Shown piece by piece: positions 12,619 through 24,800 of a stretch of 64,000 nt of DNA; positions within the stretch are counted from its first letter, which is position 1; every line of letters begins with the position of its first letter. The position numbers and the translations under genes were made by a program. The DNA is from Prochilodus magdalenae. Taxonomy: Eukaryota > Chordata > Actinopteri > Characiformes > Prochilodontidae. A model generated the notes under the pieces. The model did not search any database. It was given only the letters and a program-made list of their open reading frames with translations, and was not told the DNA's origin. The stretch spans positions 1 through 64,000 of the forward strand of contig JAMWET010000532.1 of NCBI GenBank assembly GCA_024036415.1. Direction: 5' to 3'.

Positions 12619-13711
12619 CTCCCAGGAGAAAAAAAGTACACTGAAGTATATTTAATTTAAGTATACTTAGTACACTTCTTTGCACTCATGATTAATGTAC
12701 TGAAAGTGTGCTATTTTTGACATACTATGTACTTAGTATACTAAATATAAATCATTAGTACAATTAAAAATATACTTAAATAGAACTAAGTATACTTGAC
12801 TGTACTATTTTGAGACACCACTAAGATGATTTTAAATACACTTAAGTACATCTTTTCAAAAATACACTTTATTTTAACTAAGAATCTATTTGAATCCACC
12901 TTTCAGGAAACTGTTAATATACTAACAATATACAGGAAACATATTTATAACTTAATCAAAATGTCTTGATAATACACTGTAATTATGCTGTAAATACATT
13001 TGTAAATATATTTAGTAAAATAAATATAATATATAATAACATTACTTTACATAACATAACATTACAAGCCTATTTTAGTGTACTTTTCACACTTTCATAA
13101 TTTAAAAGAATGAATGAGTTTATCTGTAAGTGTGCAGTTAGCGATAAATATATTTAAATACATTTTTACTACACTGTACTGTGTCAGTACAGTGGTCAGT
13201 TAAGTGCACTTGATTAAAATAAAGTGGCAGTTAAGTTGAGCTAATAATACATTATTAACACATTAAGCACAATCACAGAATTATAAAATTAGTTCAATTG
13301 AAGTACTGATAATCTTGACTATATATAGGGTACTTTTTAAACATACTTCAAAACATTTTTATACATTCTTGAATGTGTGATTTTATTGGCGTCAAAGAAC
13401 GTTTACAACAATCACAAAACATTTTTAGTGCAAACATTCAGACACGTGCAGAGATTATTTATTTGAATCCAGAATAGATCTATGCCAGTTTCAGAAAATT
13501 AACAATTAAGTTATCAAATCTCTTGAACATAATTTCACAACAAAGTGCTTGCTGCTTACTGTTTCATTTTGGACACAACATTTTCATTGTTGCATTTTCT
13601 TCTAATAATGGCTCTCACTTCAGACACCTTGGTTCCTGGAAACTCCAAAAGTACAGCATCTGTACAAGACAAAAATAACAATCAAAATGATGAATAATGC
13701 TTTTCTGCAAG

Positions 13712-13954
13712 GCATGCCACCTAAAAATTAGGGCAAAACCGCGCGGAAATCATCTTAAACGTCATCGTTTGATTTACACCAATCACGTTTAAAGTACGCA
13801 GCGAGTTGACGCCTTTTAGAGATTTTGTATTTTTTCCCGTCGCCCCTCAAACGCTCATTTGGCGCGAGGCGCGTGCGAGGCTACCGTTATATAGTCGCAA
13901 CCGGTTAGTATATCGGAAACAGTGTGCGGTTCAGGTGATTTTTCCGAGTTGAAA
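13712..13954 (+). promoter_or_regulatory. CpG-rich 5' region of the BEN-domain gene
   Basis: This short stretch is much richer in CG dinucleotides than its AT-rich surroundings (AAACCGCGCGGAAAT, CCCGTCGCCCCTCAAACGC, TTGGCGCGAGGCGCGTGCGA GG). A TATA-like TTATATAG occurs at about 13887, some 70 bp before the first Met codon of the gene. The shift in composition exactly at the end of repeat unit 3 suggests a promoter. This is inference from composition only. Confidence 0.45.
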
Positions 13955-16900
13955 ATGGCACAGTTTAAGTTTGGAATGTTTTATTTCAGGGACAAGTCGA
14001 TCCGTGTCGAAAGTACTGATATTGTGACATCTCAGTACAGAGAGCAACTCGTCCAGGTATTAGCAAGGCCAGACCTCTCGAGCGAAGACGGGTGGATAGA
14101 AGGGTACTGGGCTAACAGGAAACAGCCACGAAAAAAAGTGGCCGCCAAACTGCTCTTACTGGGAGGTTTGTGTTCTCATAAGTTCCTAACAGATATGGAA
14201 ATACTATGGAAGTAGTGTGAGCTTTCTTTTAAAAGAGTGTTCTTTCTACACTGGCCAAACATGAGAGCCGGCAGAAAGTTGTTCACCCTTAGCACCTAAC
14301 GCTAGCCTTAAGCGCCTTTCACGGACGAAATCCGTCAGTGGATCGGTTATGATTGTCTGTGTCCTACTCCATGCAAATCACACAGTATATATACAGGTCC
14401 TGTGTGGCACTGACTACAAGTAGTCGATTGCACAATATAAAGAACCCTATTATATTGTATATAACATATAGACTATATTGATTTTATATTACATATTGAC
14501 TTACATATTAGATATTTTGTCTGACCTTTTATTTTTGATATTCACAGACAGTTATAAGGCACTGATAGAAAAAAAACAGCCTTTCCTAGGAATGAAGACA
14601 TCTGGAACGTGGCAGTTGAGACGAGAAGGGCCGCACAGTGCACCACCACACAAGTTGGAACCAACCCAAAGGTTGTTGTTATTGTTGTTGTTATAACTAA
14701 CTATATATACATATATATATATATTATTTCTTAGTTTAGATGTGTTTTTTATTTGTATATTATGTATATTATATAGATGTGTTTTGTTCACCAGGAAATG
14801 TTATCAAATAGTTTTTATATTTTTAGGAAAACTTTTCTCTTTGGTACAGAAAAAGAAACGTACCGAGACAGCAAGATGCAGTTCAGACAGTGAGGACACA
14901 GACATTGACACACAACAAGTTTCTGGAACAAATGTAAGTGTGCAGAGAAACGGACCTCGTTTTCAATACAGCTGCTTTTGGGTTAGCAGTACAGTGGCAG
15001 TAATAGATGAGAGCCCCCTTAATATGTTAGTTTTTCAATAATCCATGCCACAAGGCTGGGTGTCCCAATCCTAATGTGGATGTGTATGAATGTTCCACAA
15101 ACTCTGTTTGGAGTTGTGCATCACTACCTTTGGCAGGCACATCCTTTTTTGTTATCTGGAAAGACACTAAAGTGACAAATCAAGTGACAGTCCTGATAAT
15201 ACATGTAAAAATAGCTAACCTTATGTTATTAACCTATATATTAGTAAATATTCTAGTTTTCTAGTATTCTAATAACTGCAGAGCAAAATAATACAAGTGA
15301 GTAGGGTGGGGCACTACATAACTTTAGTGTGTATGAGGGCTGTAACTAAGTCTATAGTCCCTTAATTTAATAACATTAAATATGCTGTATATTTAGTCTT
15401 CATGGGAATATCACTTTTTTCTTAAACATTGCTTGAATTTATTTTTTAGGGTTATATAAATAAACTTGTTTGGGGTGGTCTTTATTGCCCCAAAGAGGCA
15501 GTTTGGTTTGCAACAAGAATGTGAAATTTAAAAAATTCAAATCACACTATGTTTGACTTTAATGATGGTTATGAGATCAGTTGATGAAATTGACTGCCTA
15601 TGCGGCTAATATTTAATTAGCTCCATCATTTTAGGCTTAGTATTGCTTGTTTTTCATATACCACTGTTGTTCTTTTGATAATAACATTGTCGCAAAAAAT
15701 ATTTTTACTAAATTGTACAGCCGGTAATAACACTTCTTGTTATATTTTGTACATAACTGTTATATTACTTCTAATGCCCTTTGATTCAGAAACGAAAAAT
15801 GACAAAGGCTGTGACAGTCATTTCCCAGCTTAAGTCTTCATTGCTGAGTAGAAGGCCAAGAACCTGTTCCAGACCAAGACACCAATGTGGACTTATTTCA
15901 TCCACCACAGGCATCTGGATCAACTGTAAGTACTTAATATAGTCAGGGAAAAAACATGGACTGCTTAATTCTCCACTTAAATGTTTTTTTGCAAGTAGAC
16001 TCTTATGCTACTAGTTTACAAGACAAAATAGAAGTCAGTAACAGCATAATATGAAGTAATTTGACGACAAATGTAAACATTGATAAAGTTCCTGGACTGG
16101 TTCAGCATCTTTTTTTTTTTTCAACATAACATTATTGGAATTAAAATTTTTACAGAACCTCTGTCATGGACCAAGTTAAGAGGAGAGTGATTTGAGAGAT
16201 CAATCATTAACAAATGTAGACATGCATCAGGAAGTGATGGAGGCCCTGAAAGGTATGGGTATTAAAAAAGGAATTGTGTTCAGTAATTTCTGTTAATTAC
16301 TGTATTTGTAGGTGTATTATCTGTCACATATCTATGACTGGTGTGTCATTTTTCTCTTTATGCAGAAATACCAACCTTGGTCAGGTGTGTAAAAGAACTT
16401 GTTACCACCCTGAAGAGAATGCCACCTGCCCTTGATGCTGATAGTACAAGTTCTGGTTCCACCAGTCCAGCTCCAGAAATGGTATGTGGTATATCTGTAC
16501 TAAGTAATAACTGTTAGTATAGATATCATGTTCTCTTATGAATTGTAGCAAGGTCAGGTAAATATTAATAATTAATATTAATAATTGCTCATTATTGTTA
16601 GCTGTTTTCCACTGATAAATATAACATTAGCTAGCTTGGTGGATAACCTAATTTAGCAATGAACCACATTATAAGATGCTATAAATGATGTTGCCAGACA
16701 ATCTGCCAAACAAGCTAGGAAGAAATAATTTACTCACTACAACTGTTTTATCAGTAAGGCTACAGTCTAGTTTGTCTGTAGTTTAGCCTACACTTCTTAA
16801 CTAATGTTAAATGTTGACTAGTTTGGGTACCTGGTGGTATTGATTTTCATGTTACACCGATACTGATTTATCTGCAATTAGCTCATATCGAGCAGAAATG

Positions 16901-17143
16901 TGTATAGTAATGTGGATTATTTATTTTGTGGACATAGATTTCCCTGGGCAACACAAGGGTGCAGGTCAGCAAGAGTTGTTTCCGAAGACTTAACAGAACA
17001 AGAATGTCCCTCTTCGCACAGGAATTAGCTGTGCTTGTCTTTGGTGAGGAATGTATTAGCTTCCTCAAGTCTAACAGGAAAATCTACCTCTGCTGGAACA
17101 TCTAAGGATCAGCTAGACCCGGAAAAGTTGAGTGCCCTTTTTG
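13955..17143 (+). pseudogene. BEN-domain protein gene inside the palindrome, multi-exon, with frame breaks
   Basis: BEN domains are DNA- or chromatin-binding modules of transcriptional regulators. Likely exons: 13955-14165 (Met start; FKFGMFYFRDKS, ends KLLLLG), 14548-14671, 14827-14933 (KKKRTETARCSSDSEDTDID, acidic Ser-rich), 15790-15925, 16156-16252, 16366-16481 (EIPTLVRCVKELVTTLKRMP) and 16938-17143. All have AG/GT borders. The last is a clear BEN module: ISLGNTRVQVSKSC, then SLFAQELAVLVFGE, then SSSLTGKSTSAGTS and DQLDPEKLSALF. The final two exons join in phase 0. Problems: within the BEN exon the frame shifts by one base near 17049-17052 (GAGGAATGTATT); phases do not match between the second and third exons; and 15790-15925 changes frame near 15848. 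So this copy looks inactivated, unless these are assembly errors. The 3' exons after 17143 are not resolved. Confidence 0.6.
16938..17143 (+). pseudogene. BEN domain core exon with one-base frameshift
   Basis: Acceptor GACATAG precedes 16938 and donor GTATGT follows 17143. The first part reads ISLGNTRVQVSKSCFRRLN...FAQELAVLVFGEE in phase with the preceding exon. From about 17052 the conserved continuation VLASSSLTGKSTSAG...LDPEKLSALF lies in the next frame, consistent with one extra A. The pattern (L-G..V.I, then LF..ELA..VFGEE, then LTGK, then LDP.K) is typical of BEN domains. Confidence 0.75.
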
Positions 17144-17636
17144 GTATGTATTGTTTAAGTCTGGTTATTAAAAACATTAAATTAACATTTTTATTTGAGT
17201 GTTTTATGCTAACAAACTGTCTTGAAACAGAACAAGGGAGTATGAAAACTTGCAACCCCAAATTACAAAACGTTGGTATGGTATGTAAAAAAAAAAAAGA
17301 AAAAAAAAAGCAGTGTGTCTTACATTTACTTTGACTTTTATTTGATTGCAAACAGAATTAATCCAAGATGCTTGCTTTGTCTGGTTATCTTCATTTCTTT
17401 TGTTTATGTACATCCTTTCCTGCATTTCAGGCCTGCAACACATTCCAAACAAAGTTTGGGACGTTAAAGTATTTACCACTTTGAAATGTTTCTTTTCCTT
17501 CTTACTGATTCTGATAATGATAATACACGGTTTTACTGTGTAATAGTCCATTCCTGATCTCTCCGAATCCAGAGAAGTCATTGCTGCTTCTGGTCATGGT
17601 TAAATCATGATTACAAACAGCCGCTGTACACATTTA
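17144..17636. other. Tail of the loop, possible 3' exons of the BEN gene
   Basis: A possible small exon at 17230-17275 has an acceptor (CTTGAAACAG) and a donor-like GTATGG; its reading frame cannot be fixed. A long A-rich run follows (17285-17310). The right arm starts near 17637. Nothing else is supported here. Confidence 0.3.
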
Positions 17637-18176
17637 AGGTGTAGTAAAATGTATTTAAATATATTTATCGCTAACTGCACACTTACAGATAAACTCATTC
17701 ATTCTTTTAAATTATGACAGTGTGAAAAGTACACTAAAATAGGCTTTAAGTAATGTTAGTATATATTATATTTATTTTACTAAATATATTTACAAATGTA
17801 TTTACAGCATAATTACAGTGTATTATCAAGACATTTTGATTAAGTTATAAATATGTTTCCTGTATATTGTTAGTATATTAACAGTTTCCTGAAAGGTGGA
17901 TTCAAATAGATTCTTAGTTAAAATAAAGTATATTTTTGAAAAGATGTACTTAAGTATATTTAAAAGCATCTTAGTGGTGTCTCAAAATAGTACAGTCAAG
18001 TATACTTAGTTCTATTTAAGTATATTTTTAATTGTACTAGTGATTTATATTTAGTATACTAAGTACATAGTTAGTATGTCAAAAATAGCACACTTTCAGT
18101 ACATTAATCATGAGTGCAAAGAAGTGTACTAAGTATACTTAAATATACTTCAGTGTACTTTTTTTTCTCCTGGGAG

Positions 18177-18433
18177 TTCATTATTAGTTCTGTTAGTTCA
18201 CTATTAGTTTTGTTCACTATTAGTTCTGTTAGTTCACTATTAGTTCTGTTAGTTCATTATTAGTTCTGTTAGTTCATTATTAGTTCTGTTATTTCACTAT
18301 TAGTTCTGTTATTTCACTATTAGTTCTGTTAGTTCACTATTAGTTCTGTTAGTTCATTATTAGTTCTGTTAGTTCACTATTAGTTCTGTTAGTTCACTAT
18401 TAGTTCTGTTAGTTCACTATTAGTTCTGTTATT
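18177..18433. repeat. 20-bp minisatellite array in the right arm
   Basis: About 12-13 units of CTATTAGTTCTGTTAGTTCA in inverse orientation to the left-arm arrays; one unit is shortened (TTTTGTTCACTATTAG near 18207). Confidence 0.95.
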
Positions 18434-19084
18434 ATTGGTTCCTGTAATAGTAATATTAGTTCTTAGTTCTCTTTTTTTTAATTGAGTGTAAAAACAGTAA
18501 TAATGACATTTGATCTGCTCTCCGGTGATTTTGGAGTTTTTGAACCAGTAAAACCAGTAATCAACCAACAAATGATACCAAGTACCAACTGTTTTATTCT
18601 ATTTGAGGGTTAAATTAATATTCAATTCTAATAAAAAGTTTAGTTTCCAGTTATCTCAGACAGAGGCATCACACTGGGTTGGCCTTGAGAACACTCAATT
18701 TCCTCACGTTATCCCGAAACAATCAAGATCAAATCCAAATGATGTTGATTTCTTTCCCATTTTTACAGTACTATCTGTACATAATGTGCAACAATCTAAA
18801 TGACTGACTCAAACAAAAAATCCTCAAACTAATCACCCAACCTTTCCTCTCTGAACGTTTTTTTTCTACTTGCATTTTGTTCTAATTCCCAATAGTATCT
18901 TTTCAAATATGACAGAGAAGTTTATTAAGTTGTTCATTTATAACAGTGATTCATATTTCGAACAATATCAATAATTTAAAATGGCAAAAAAATCTGCCAT
19001 TACTGGTTATTTAATGTTAAACACGATTTTCTTCTTGATTTTTTCTTTTTAAAAAAATTGTGAAACCTTGGGTCGCCCTCAGGA

Positions 19085-20252
19085 GATTAGTGGGTTCCAG
19101 CGTGGTACTGTGATAGGATGCCACCTGTGCAAATCCAGTCATTAAATTTCCTCACTACTAAATATTCCACAGTCAAATGTCAGTGGTATTTTAACAATGT
19201 GGAAGCTATTGGGAACGACAGTCACTCAGCCATGAGTATGCAAGTTAGTACGCAAGGTTACCAACTTTCCCGAAGAATCAATCACTACAGACCTCCAAAC
19301 TTTACATCACTACGTGCAATGCAAAGCACCGAATGCAGTTGTGTAAAGCATGCTGCCACTGGACTCTAGAGCAGCACAGAAGCGTTCTCTGGAGTGATGA
19401 ATCAAGCTTCTCCATCTGGCGATCCAATATACATGCACTATATTTCCAGAAGTATTCACTCGTCTGCCTTCCAACGCATATGAACTTGAGTGTCATCCCA
19501 TTCTTAATCCATAAGGCTTAATATGGTGTTGGCCCACCCTTTGCAGCTATAACAGCTTCAACTCTTCTGGGAAGGCTTTCCATAAAGTTTGTGTTTCCAT
19601 AAAGGAATATGTTTATGGAAATTTTAGACCATTCTTCCAGAAGTGCATATGTGAGGTCAGATACATTTGTTGAGGTCAGGTTGAGTTCAAGACTCGTCAG
19701 GCACGTACTTCCACACCCCTCACCCAACTCCCTCATCCATGTCTTCATGGACAGAACAGGAAGGGGCCATCCCCAAACTGCGTGTGACACTTTGTATTGT
19801 GCTTAGTGATGTAAGGCTTGGATGCAGTTGCTGGCCCATGGATAACAATTCCATTAGGCTCTCTATGCACAGTTCTTGAGCTAATCTGAAGGCCACATGA
19901 AGTTTGGAGGTCTGTAGGGATTGACCCGGCAATGGCGACCTCTGCGCACTATGTGCCTCAGCATCCACTGACCCCGCTCTGTCATTTTACCTGGCCTACC
20001 CCTTTGTGGCTGAGTTCCTGTCGTTCCCAATCGCTTCCACATTGTTATTATGCCAATGACAGTTGACTGTGAAATATTAATATAGTAGGGACAAATTTCA
20101 CACCAGGACTTGTTGCCCATTCTTTCACACGTTTGTAGAAGCAGTGTGCATGCCTAGGTAATTGGTTTAATGCACCCGTGACTATGGAAATGAATGGAAC
20201 ACCTGGAATTCCGTGATTTGGATGCATGAGTGAATACTTTTAGCAATATAGT
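19085..20252. mobile_element. Two Tc1 pieces (CACTATATTGCC family) in the right arm
   Basis: The first piece (19085-19428) ends in GAGCAGCACAGAAGCGTTCT CTGG and CATCTGGCGATCC. The second (19437-20252) begins CACTATATTTCCAGAAGTAT TC and ends with the inverted terminus TACTTTTAGCAATATAGTG, so it retains both ends but is internally deleted. The minus strand at 19790-19518 retains FMESLPRRVEAVIAAKGGPT from the transposase C-terminus. Both are inactive. Confidence 0.82.
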
Positions 20253-21147
20253 GTATGTTGTATATGCATTTAGATTTATATTAAATGTGAACTATCTTAT
20301 ATCAACTCAGATAGTTTTAATGGGATATCATACCTTTGGTAATATCAACTATGTTAGCAGCTTACATAGTTGGAACGATACAGGTGAGAAGCAAGTGTTT
20401 TCCAAAACTATGGTTGAAACTACGGTGGTAACGACGTTAGTAGTTCGTTCAAATGTTCACAAGTACTTGTTAAGTTGTGTAGTTGGAACTACAGCTGTAG
20501 ACCTGTGGTTAGAAGCTTAGTTCCTGGTGATGATGTCATCGATGACGCATGAGCAGTAGAAGGAGACATGTCAGTGAACTAAAATAATTTACATGTGGGA
20601 AACGCACCCCTGGTACAGAGGAATTCAGCTACAGTTTTAAAGAAGTAGTGTCCAACAAGGTTTTTTTTTTTTATTTCCCCACTTAAACAGCTTTGTTGGA
20701 CTTGAATACACATAGACCAGGTTGTGTACTACTAGGAAAACAATTCTCTCTGGATGGTTAACATGCCCTGCTATTATACAACTTGTACTTAGGCTGGAGC
20801 GTACCTGTTTCCATTTACTTCTTCAGTTGGTCTCAAACAATTGACTATATTGATATTGTAATTTGAAAATAGCACTGAAAATCATATCTGCCAAAATAAT
20901 AATATAATTTAAAATACATATTCTCTGAATGAGAAAAATGAGGTATACTAGATTTAGGAGGATTTCACTTACCATGGTGTGATTCTTAATAGTGTGTGTA
21001 TGTTTGTAAGTGATGCATATGTGTCACATCTCTTCCCTTAAATGATTCACAAGCATGCATGATAATGTCATGAAAATGAAATGAACCAACTAGCAGTATG
21101 TACTTTAATTGCAGAGACAATTTGCTCTGAATAACTCTCGACGATGG

Positions 21148-21710
21148 GCCTCATTCACCAATATCTCCATATTTCCAGCATCACCAGTTTGTGTAATCTT
21201 CTTGTTATTAAGTCATGTTTGAAATGTTGTATTTACAAGACGAACATAAGCGAATGAATGTTGTTATTCATTACTAGTGAACTCCAACTTAATGAGTTGG
21301 TGATCTGTCAAATTAAAGCAATAGTACTGTTTTTGTATTGTAAAGTGGCTACGTATCAAGCTAATATATGTTTTGCAGTGAAGTGGGGAACATGCACAGA
21401 ATCAAGTATCTATTACAGTAAATGCTATTGTTTTTCAAAATTCCAGAATGCCCTTCTGGTATAATAAAAAGACATGGTTTCTATTTTCTTTTTTTTGTTG
21501 GTTCTTCAAAGAAAGCAGAGCTGTAGAAAAGCTAATATTTGACGCACAGTTCCAGTTAACCTTAACAGTCATAGTTCTCTGCGGCAAAGTGTTTGCCCAT
21601 TTCTTCCCAAAAGAGTTGTGATGAAATCGGTTTACCACAGTGCTCCCAAATAAATGCATGTGACAGGATATTTTGTTTTGTGACGAAAGGACCCTCCTCC
21701 TAAGACCAAG
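21148..21710. other. Upstream region of receptor copy A
   Basis: AT-rich DNA without a gene. From about 21600 it aligns with the region upstream of copy B (AAATGCATGTGACAGGATAT here, AAATGCATATGACCGGATAT near 46060), marking conserved promoter-proximal sequence. Confidence 0.55.
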
Positions 21711-21717
21711 TATAAAG
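21711..21717 (+). promoter_or_regulatory. TATA box of receptor copy A
   Basis: TATAAAG lies 75-81 bases before the start codon at 21792, in sequence that aligns with the copy B upstream region. Copy B has CACAAAAA at the matching place (about 46118-46125). Confidence 0.6.
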
Positions 21718-21791
21718 ACCACAGTGCCATTCTGAGGTTGAACAAGTGACAGAGTTTGACACCAGATTCGGACTGGATTTTAAAGACCATC

Positions 21792-21858
21792 ATGATGGTG
21801 AAATTCACTGTCATCACTGTTCTTTTACTCAATATACTGCACTGCTTTGCTCAATCAG
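21792..21858 (+). CDS. mrc1: Copy A exon 1: signal peptide
   Basis: Encodes about 22 residues: MMVKF, a hydrophobic core VITVLLLNIL, and a polar end HCFAQS, a normal cleavable signal peptide. Ends in phase 1 before GTATGT. Confidence 0.9.
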
Positions 21859-24800
21859 GTATGTCATGTTCTATTGCAGCATAATATAATAAATAATAAT
21901 TACAGCATTTTAATTAGCAAATATTTTCAACCAGTGAAATGTATACAAGGATTCTTAAAAAGGTTAACAAGCAACGAATGTTGCAGAAATTAACAAATCG
22001 TTTGAAACACTTTATTAGCTGTAGTAAATTTTGCACCGGGGTGGCTGGAAGTCATTCTAGCAAAATTCATCAACAGTAATAAGTACACTAATCTAACACA
22101 CTGAGCTTCTAAAATGCTGCATAACTTGCGGTATATTTTCTTTTGTAATCAAAGCTAGTGTGCCTTTTTGCATGTTGTGTTCAGTCACAAATGCCTGCTT
22201 ACTTCCCTGCATAGATGGGACCTTTTTGATCTACAATGCAAATAAAAACAGATGTCTGGGAGACAACTTGCAACAGCTGATAGCGTGCAACCCTCAGAAC
22301 AGGAAACAGCAGTTCCGCTGGACTTCAGAGGACCGCATCTTCAACGTTGAGCAGAAGAAGTGTCTTGGCACAGGCAGCATAAGTGAGGGCAATAAGCTGC
22401 AGTGGTACATCTGTGATGCCACCAGTAACCTTCAGAAGTGGGAGTGCCAGAGCGACTCACTGTTCGGCCTGAAGAATGAGTCTCTGTACTTGTCCGTTCA
22501 GGGGGGTTCTTTACTGACTCTCTCCAAAGACCCAGGAGACAAGGGCAAGTGGACGATTCATGGGACGACGGACAGCGTTTGCTCTCAGCCATATGAAGGT
22601 ATTCTATGAGATGTTTGATTGCTCTAGAGAAGCAGAGTGTGACTGTGTCTATGAAACACTGAATATGTGTCTATAATGTGTTTAACTAGTGAAGCACTTT
22701 CCTCTGAACGTTAATAATCTGAAAGATCATTTTCCTTAGTTTAGTTTCCACTCTGAGGTTTATGCTTAGCTGTTGAAATGAACCAGTGTATTCGAACAGT
22801 AACTGGATTTTGTAATGGTGCTACCGTGTCCATTGTTTTACAGAAACATACACAATAAAGGGAAATGCGTTTGGACGCCCATGTCATTTTCCATTCCGCT
22901 TCAAGAATAAATGGTATACAGAATGCACCACAGAAGGCTCCTCCAAAAGCCGCTTATGGTGTTCAATTGAGAGGGACTATGAGGCTCATGAGCTCTGGGG
23001 TTACTGCCCAACACGTCAAAAAGGTACATGTCTTGCGTTAATACTGTAGAAAATGTATTGCAGAAAGAAATAACATCTATTTACACCCATCTATTCTGTT
23101 TCCTCTTACTCCTCACTTCATTACAAATTCATCCACAACCGTGTGTCCACTGGTGGTTGCTGACTAGTGATTTTTTCTTTGTAGATGATTTTTGGATTAA
23201 AAACCCTCTGACGGATGTCTATTACCAGCTGAACGAAGAGTCTGCCCTGACCTGGTATCAGGCCAGGAAGAGCTGTCAGCAGCAGGGGGGTGATCTGCTG
23301 AGTGTCACTGAGCCTCATGAGCAAACCTTTGTATCAGGTACTGAAGTCTTATTGCACTAAAGTGTGTGTTAAATGCTTTGATACTGTTATTGCTGTTATG
23401 TTGATGTCAATATGTGTATGCTTCAGCAGTGATTTTCCTAAAGCATAACATTGATATCATTCACCTAGGGCTGACACATAAGACAGGGACAGTATTGTGG
23501 ACAGGACTGAACAGTTTAGACGCCTCAGGTGGATGGCGATGGATCAATGGACAGCCGTTACGTTATCTGAAATGGCTCAGTGGTGAGTTTAATATCTGTG
23601 GGACATATTCACACTGAGAATATTAAAAAATATTTATTTTTCCTTCCTGCGTGTCGTGGTTATTGTCATGCTCTGCTTTATTCTTCTCATTTGTAAGTGA
23701 ATTTATATATTGCATGTGCTCATATGCATTTTTCTCTGGGAAAAGGACAACCATCCTCTGTACCCGGTCACAGCTGCGGGGTGATCAGTCAGCTTTATGG
23801 CTCTGAATGGTCCACTGCGGTTTGTTCTGAGAGACACGGATACATCTGCCAAAGAGGTCTCTCAACTCCCACTGTCCCACCAGGTAAACAGGGTCTCTTC
23901 GTAAAACATCACAGTGCTGTTCTTTGATCTTCTGGATATTCATTGGAAATGTTTGTCCATTGTTGTCCAGTTGTGCACACAGGTTCTTGTTACAGTCCAT
24001 GGATCCCTTACTCTGATCACTGCTACCTTCTCAGTCGTACAAAGAGAACATGGCTGGATGCAAGAGACGCCTGTCGGCGTGAAGGTGGAGATCTGCTGAG
24101 CATTCTCAGCGTAGAAGAACAAAGCTTTGCCATATCACAACTTGGATATAGTAAGTTTCAACTTGTTTCTCTTTCATGCGTAAAATCAAAGACTCTATAA
24201 GATGAAATAAAGGTAAAATAAAAGTGAGAGCTAACTAATCTATATTCACTAGAATTCTACAATCATCGTGGCTAATGAATGCAACCCAAATATTCGTCTG
24301 TGTACTCCATATAAGCAGCCTGTAAACAAATGAGACTGTGACCCTTAAACCATCCATTTGACACACAGAAAGAAAGCAAGACGAACCTGTACAGATTTAA
24401 GAAGTAGTGCTGATCATAAGTATCTGATATATCTTTATTGATGTCATTTCTTCCGATCTATATAGCAAAGACTGATGAGCTGTGGATTGGTCTTAATGAC
24501 CTCAAGACTGCAATGCTGTTTGAGTGGAGTGATCACTCCAGCGTCCCGATTGCCTTGTGGGATGTGAATGAGCCGAGCCACAATGTTGCCCTTAAAGAAG
24601 ACTGTGTGTTAATGAGGGGCCAGGTAACATAACAGCTCTTACTGTATTGAGACGATGACCCACAGCCATTCCTGACTAACTATCCCACACATAATGAGTG
24701 AAATGATTCACTTTAGTTAATACAGTTCAGCACAATGGAAAATACAGAAGTGAGTCTAAGTCTGTCATGTCTGTTTCCTGTTTAGGAGGGAAAGTGGGCT

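Larger units (their letters stand above)
8709..13711. repeat. Three tandem copies of a 1.6-1.76 kb unit
   Basis: Each unit starts with GATAACTGGAAACTAAACTT (8709, 10342, 12104) and ends with GATGAATAATGCTTTTCTGC AA before the next start or before GGCATGCC at 13712. Unit lengths are about 1633, 1762 and 1608 bp. Each contains a leader, a 20-bp minisatellite array of different copy number, an AT-rich block with many GTATACTTAAGTA-like palindromic words, and a tail with TTCAGACACGTGCAGAG and CTCTCACTTCAGACACCTTG G. Differences are mostly small indels, often extra bases in homopolymer runs in unit 2. No coding potential is seen. Confidence 0.93.
6675..21147. mobile_element. Candidate composite fold-back element of about 14.5 kb with a BEN-domain gene in its centre
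   Basis: The two ends are inverted copies: CATCGTCGAGAGTTATTTAG at 6675 and its complement ending CTCTCGACGATG at 21147. Homology continues inward: ACCTGGTCTATGTG (about 7088) matches CATAGACCAGGT (about 20711), and CATCGATGACATCATCACCA GG (about 7307) matches its complement near 20525. The inner arms contain the 20-bp minisatellite and an AT-rich GTACACTGAAGTATA repeat. The loop contains a spliced gene. I see no clear target-site duplication (left flank ...CCTCTG, right flank GGCCTC) and no transposase of its own, so mobility is an inference. An alternative is an inverted segmental duplication around a gene. Confidence 0.55.
17637..21147. repeat. Right arm of the large inverted repeat
   Basis: Reverse complement of the left arm from the outer end inward. 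It contains one copy of the AT-rich block (17637-18176), one minisatellite array (18177-18433), the GATAACTGG-containing leader (about 18600-18656, reversed), Tc1 pieces (19085-20252) and the outer unique segment (20300-21147). Only one repeat unit is present here against three on the left, and its tail (the equivalent of 9787-10341) is missing. Confidence 0.85.

Noticed and set aside
14552..14791. Minus-strand frame with a run of Asn
   Set aside because: It comes from a short GTT repeat next to exon 2 of the BEN gene; no homology.
17204..17581. Minus-strand 125-codon frame
   Set aside because: It reads through the A-rich run and the opposite strand of the BEN gene; no family resemblance.
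22341..22592. Minus-strand open frame opposite exon 2 (also 46919-47173)
   Set aside because: Antisense shadow of the conserved ricin-B-like exon; present in both copies only because the exon is conserved.
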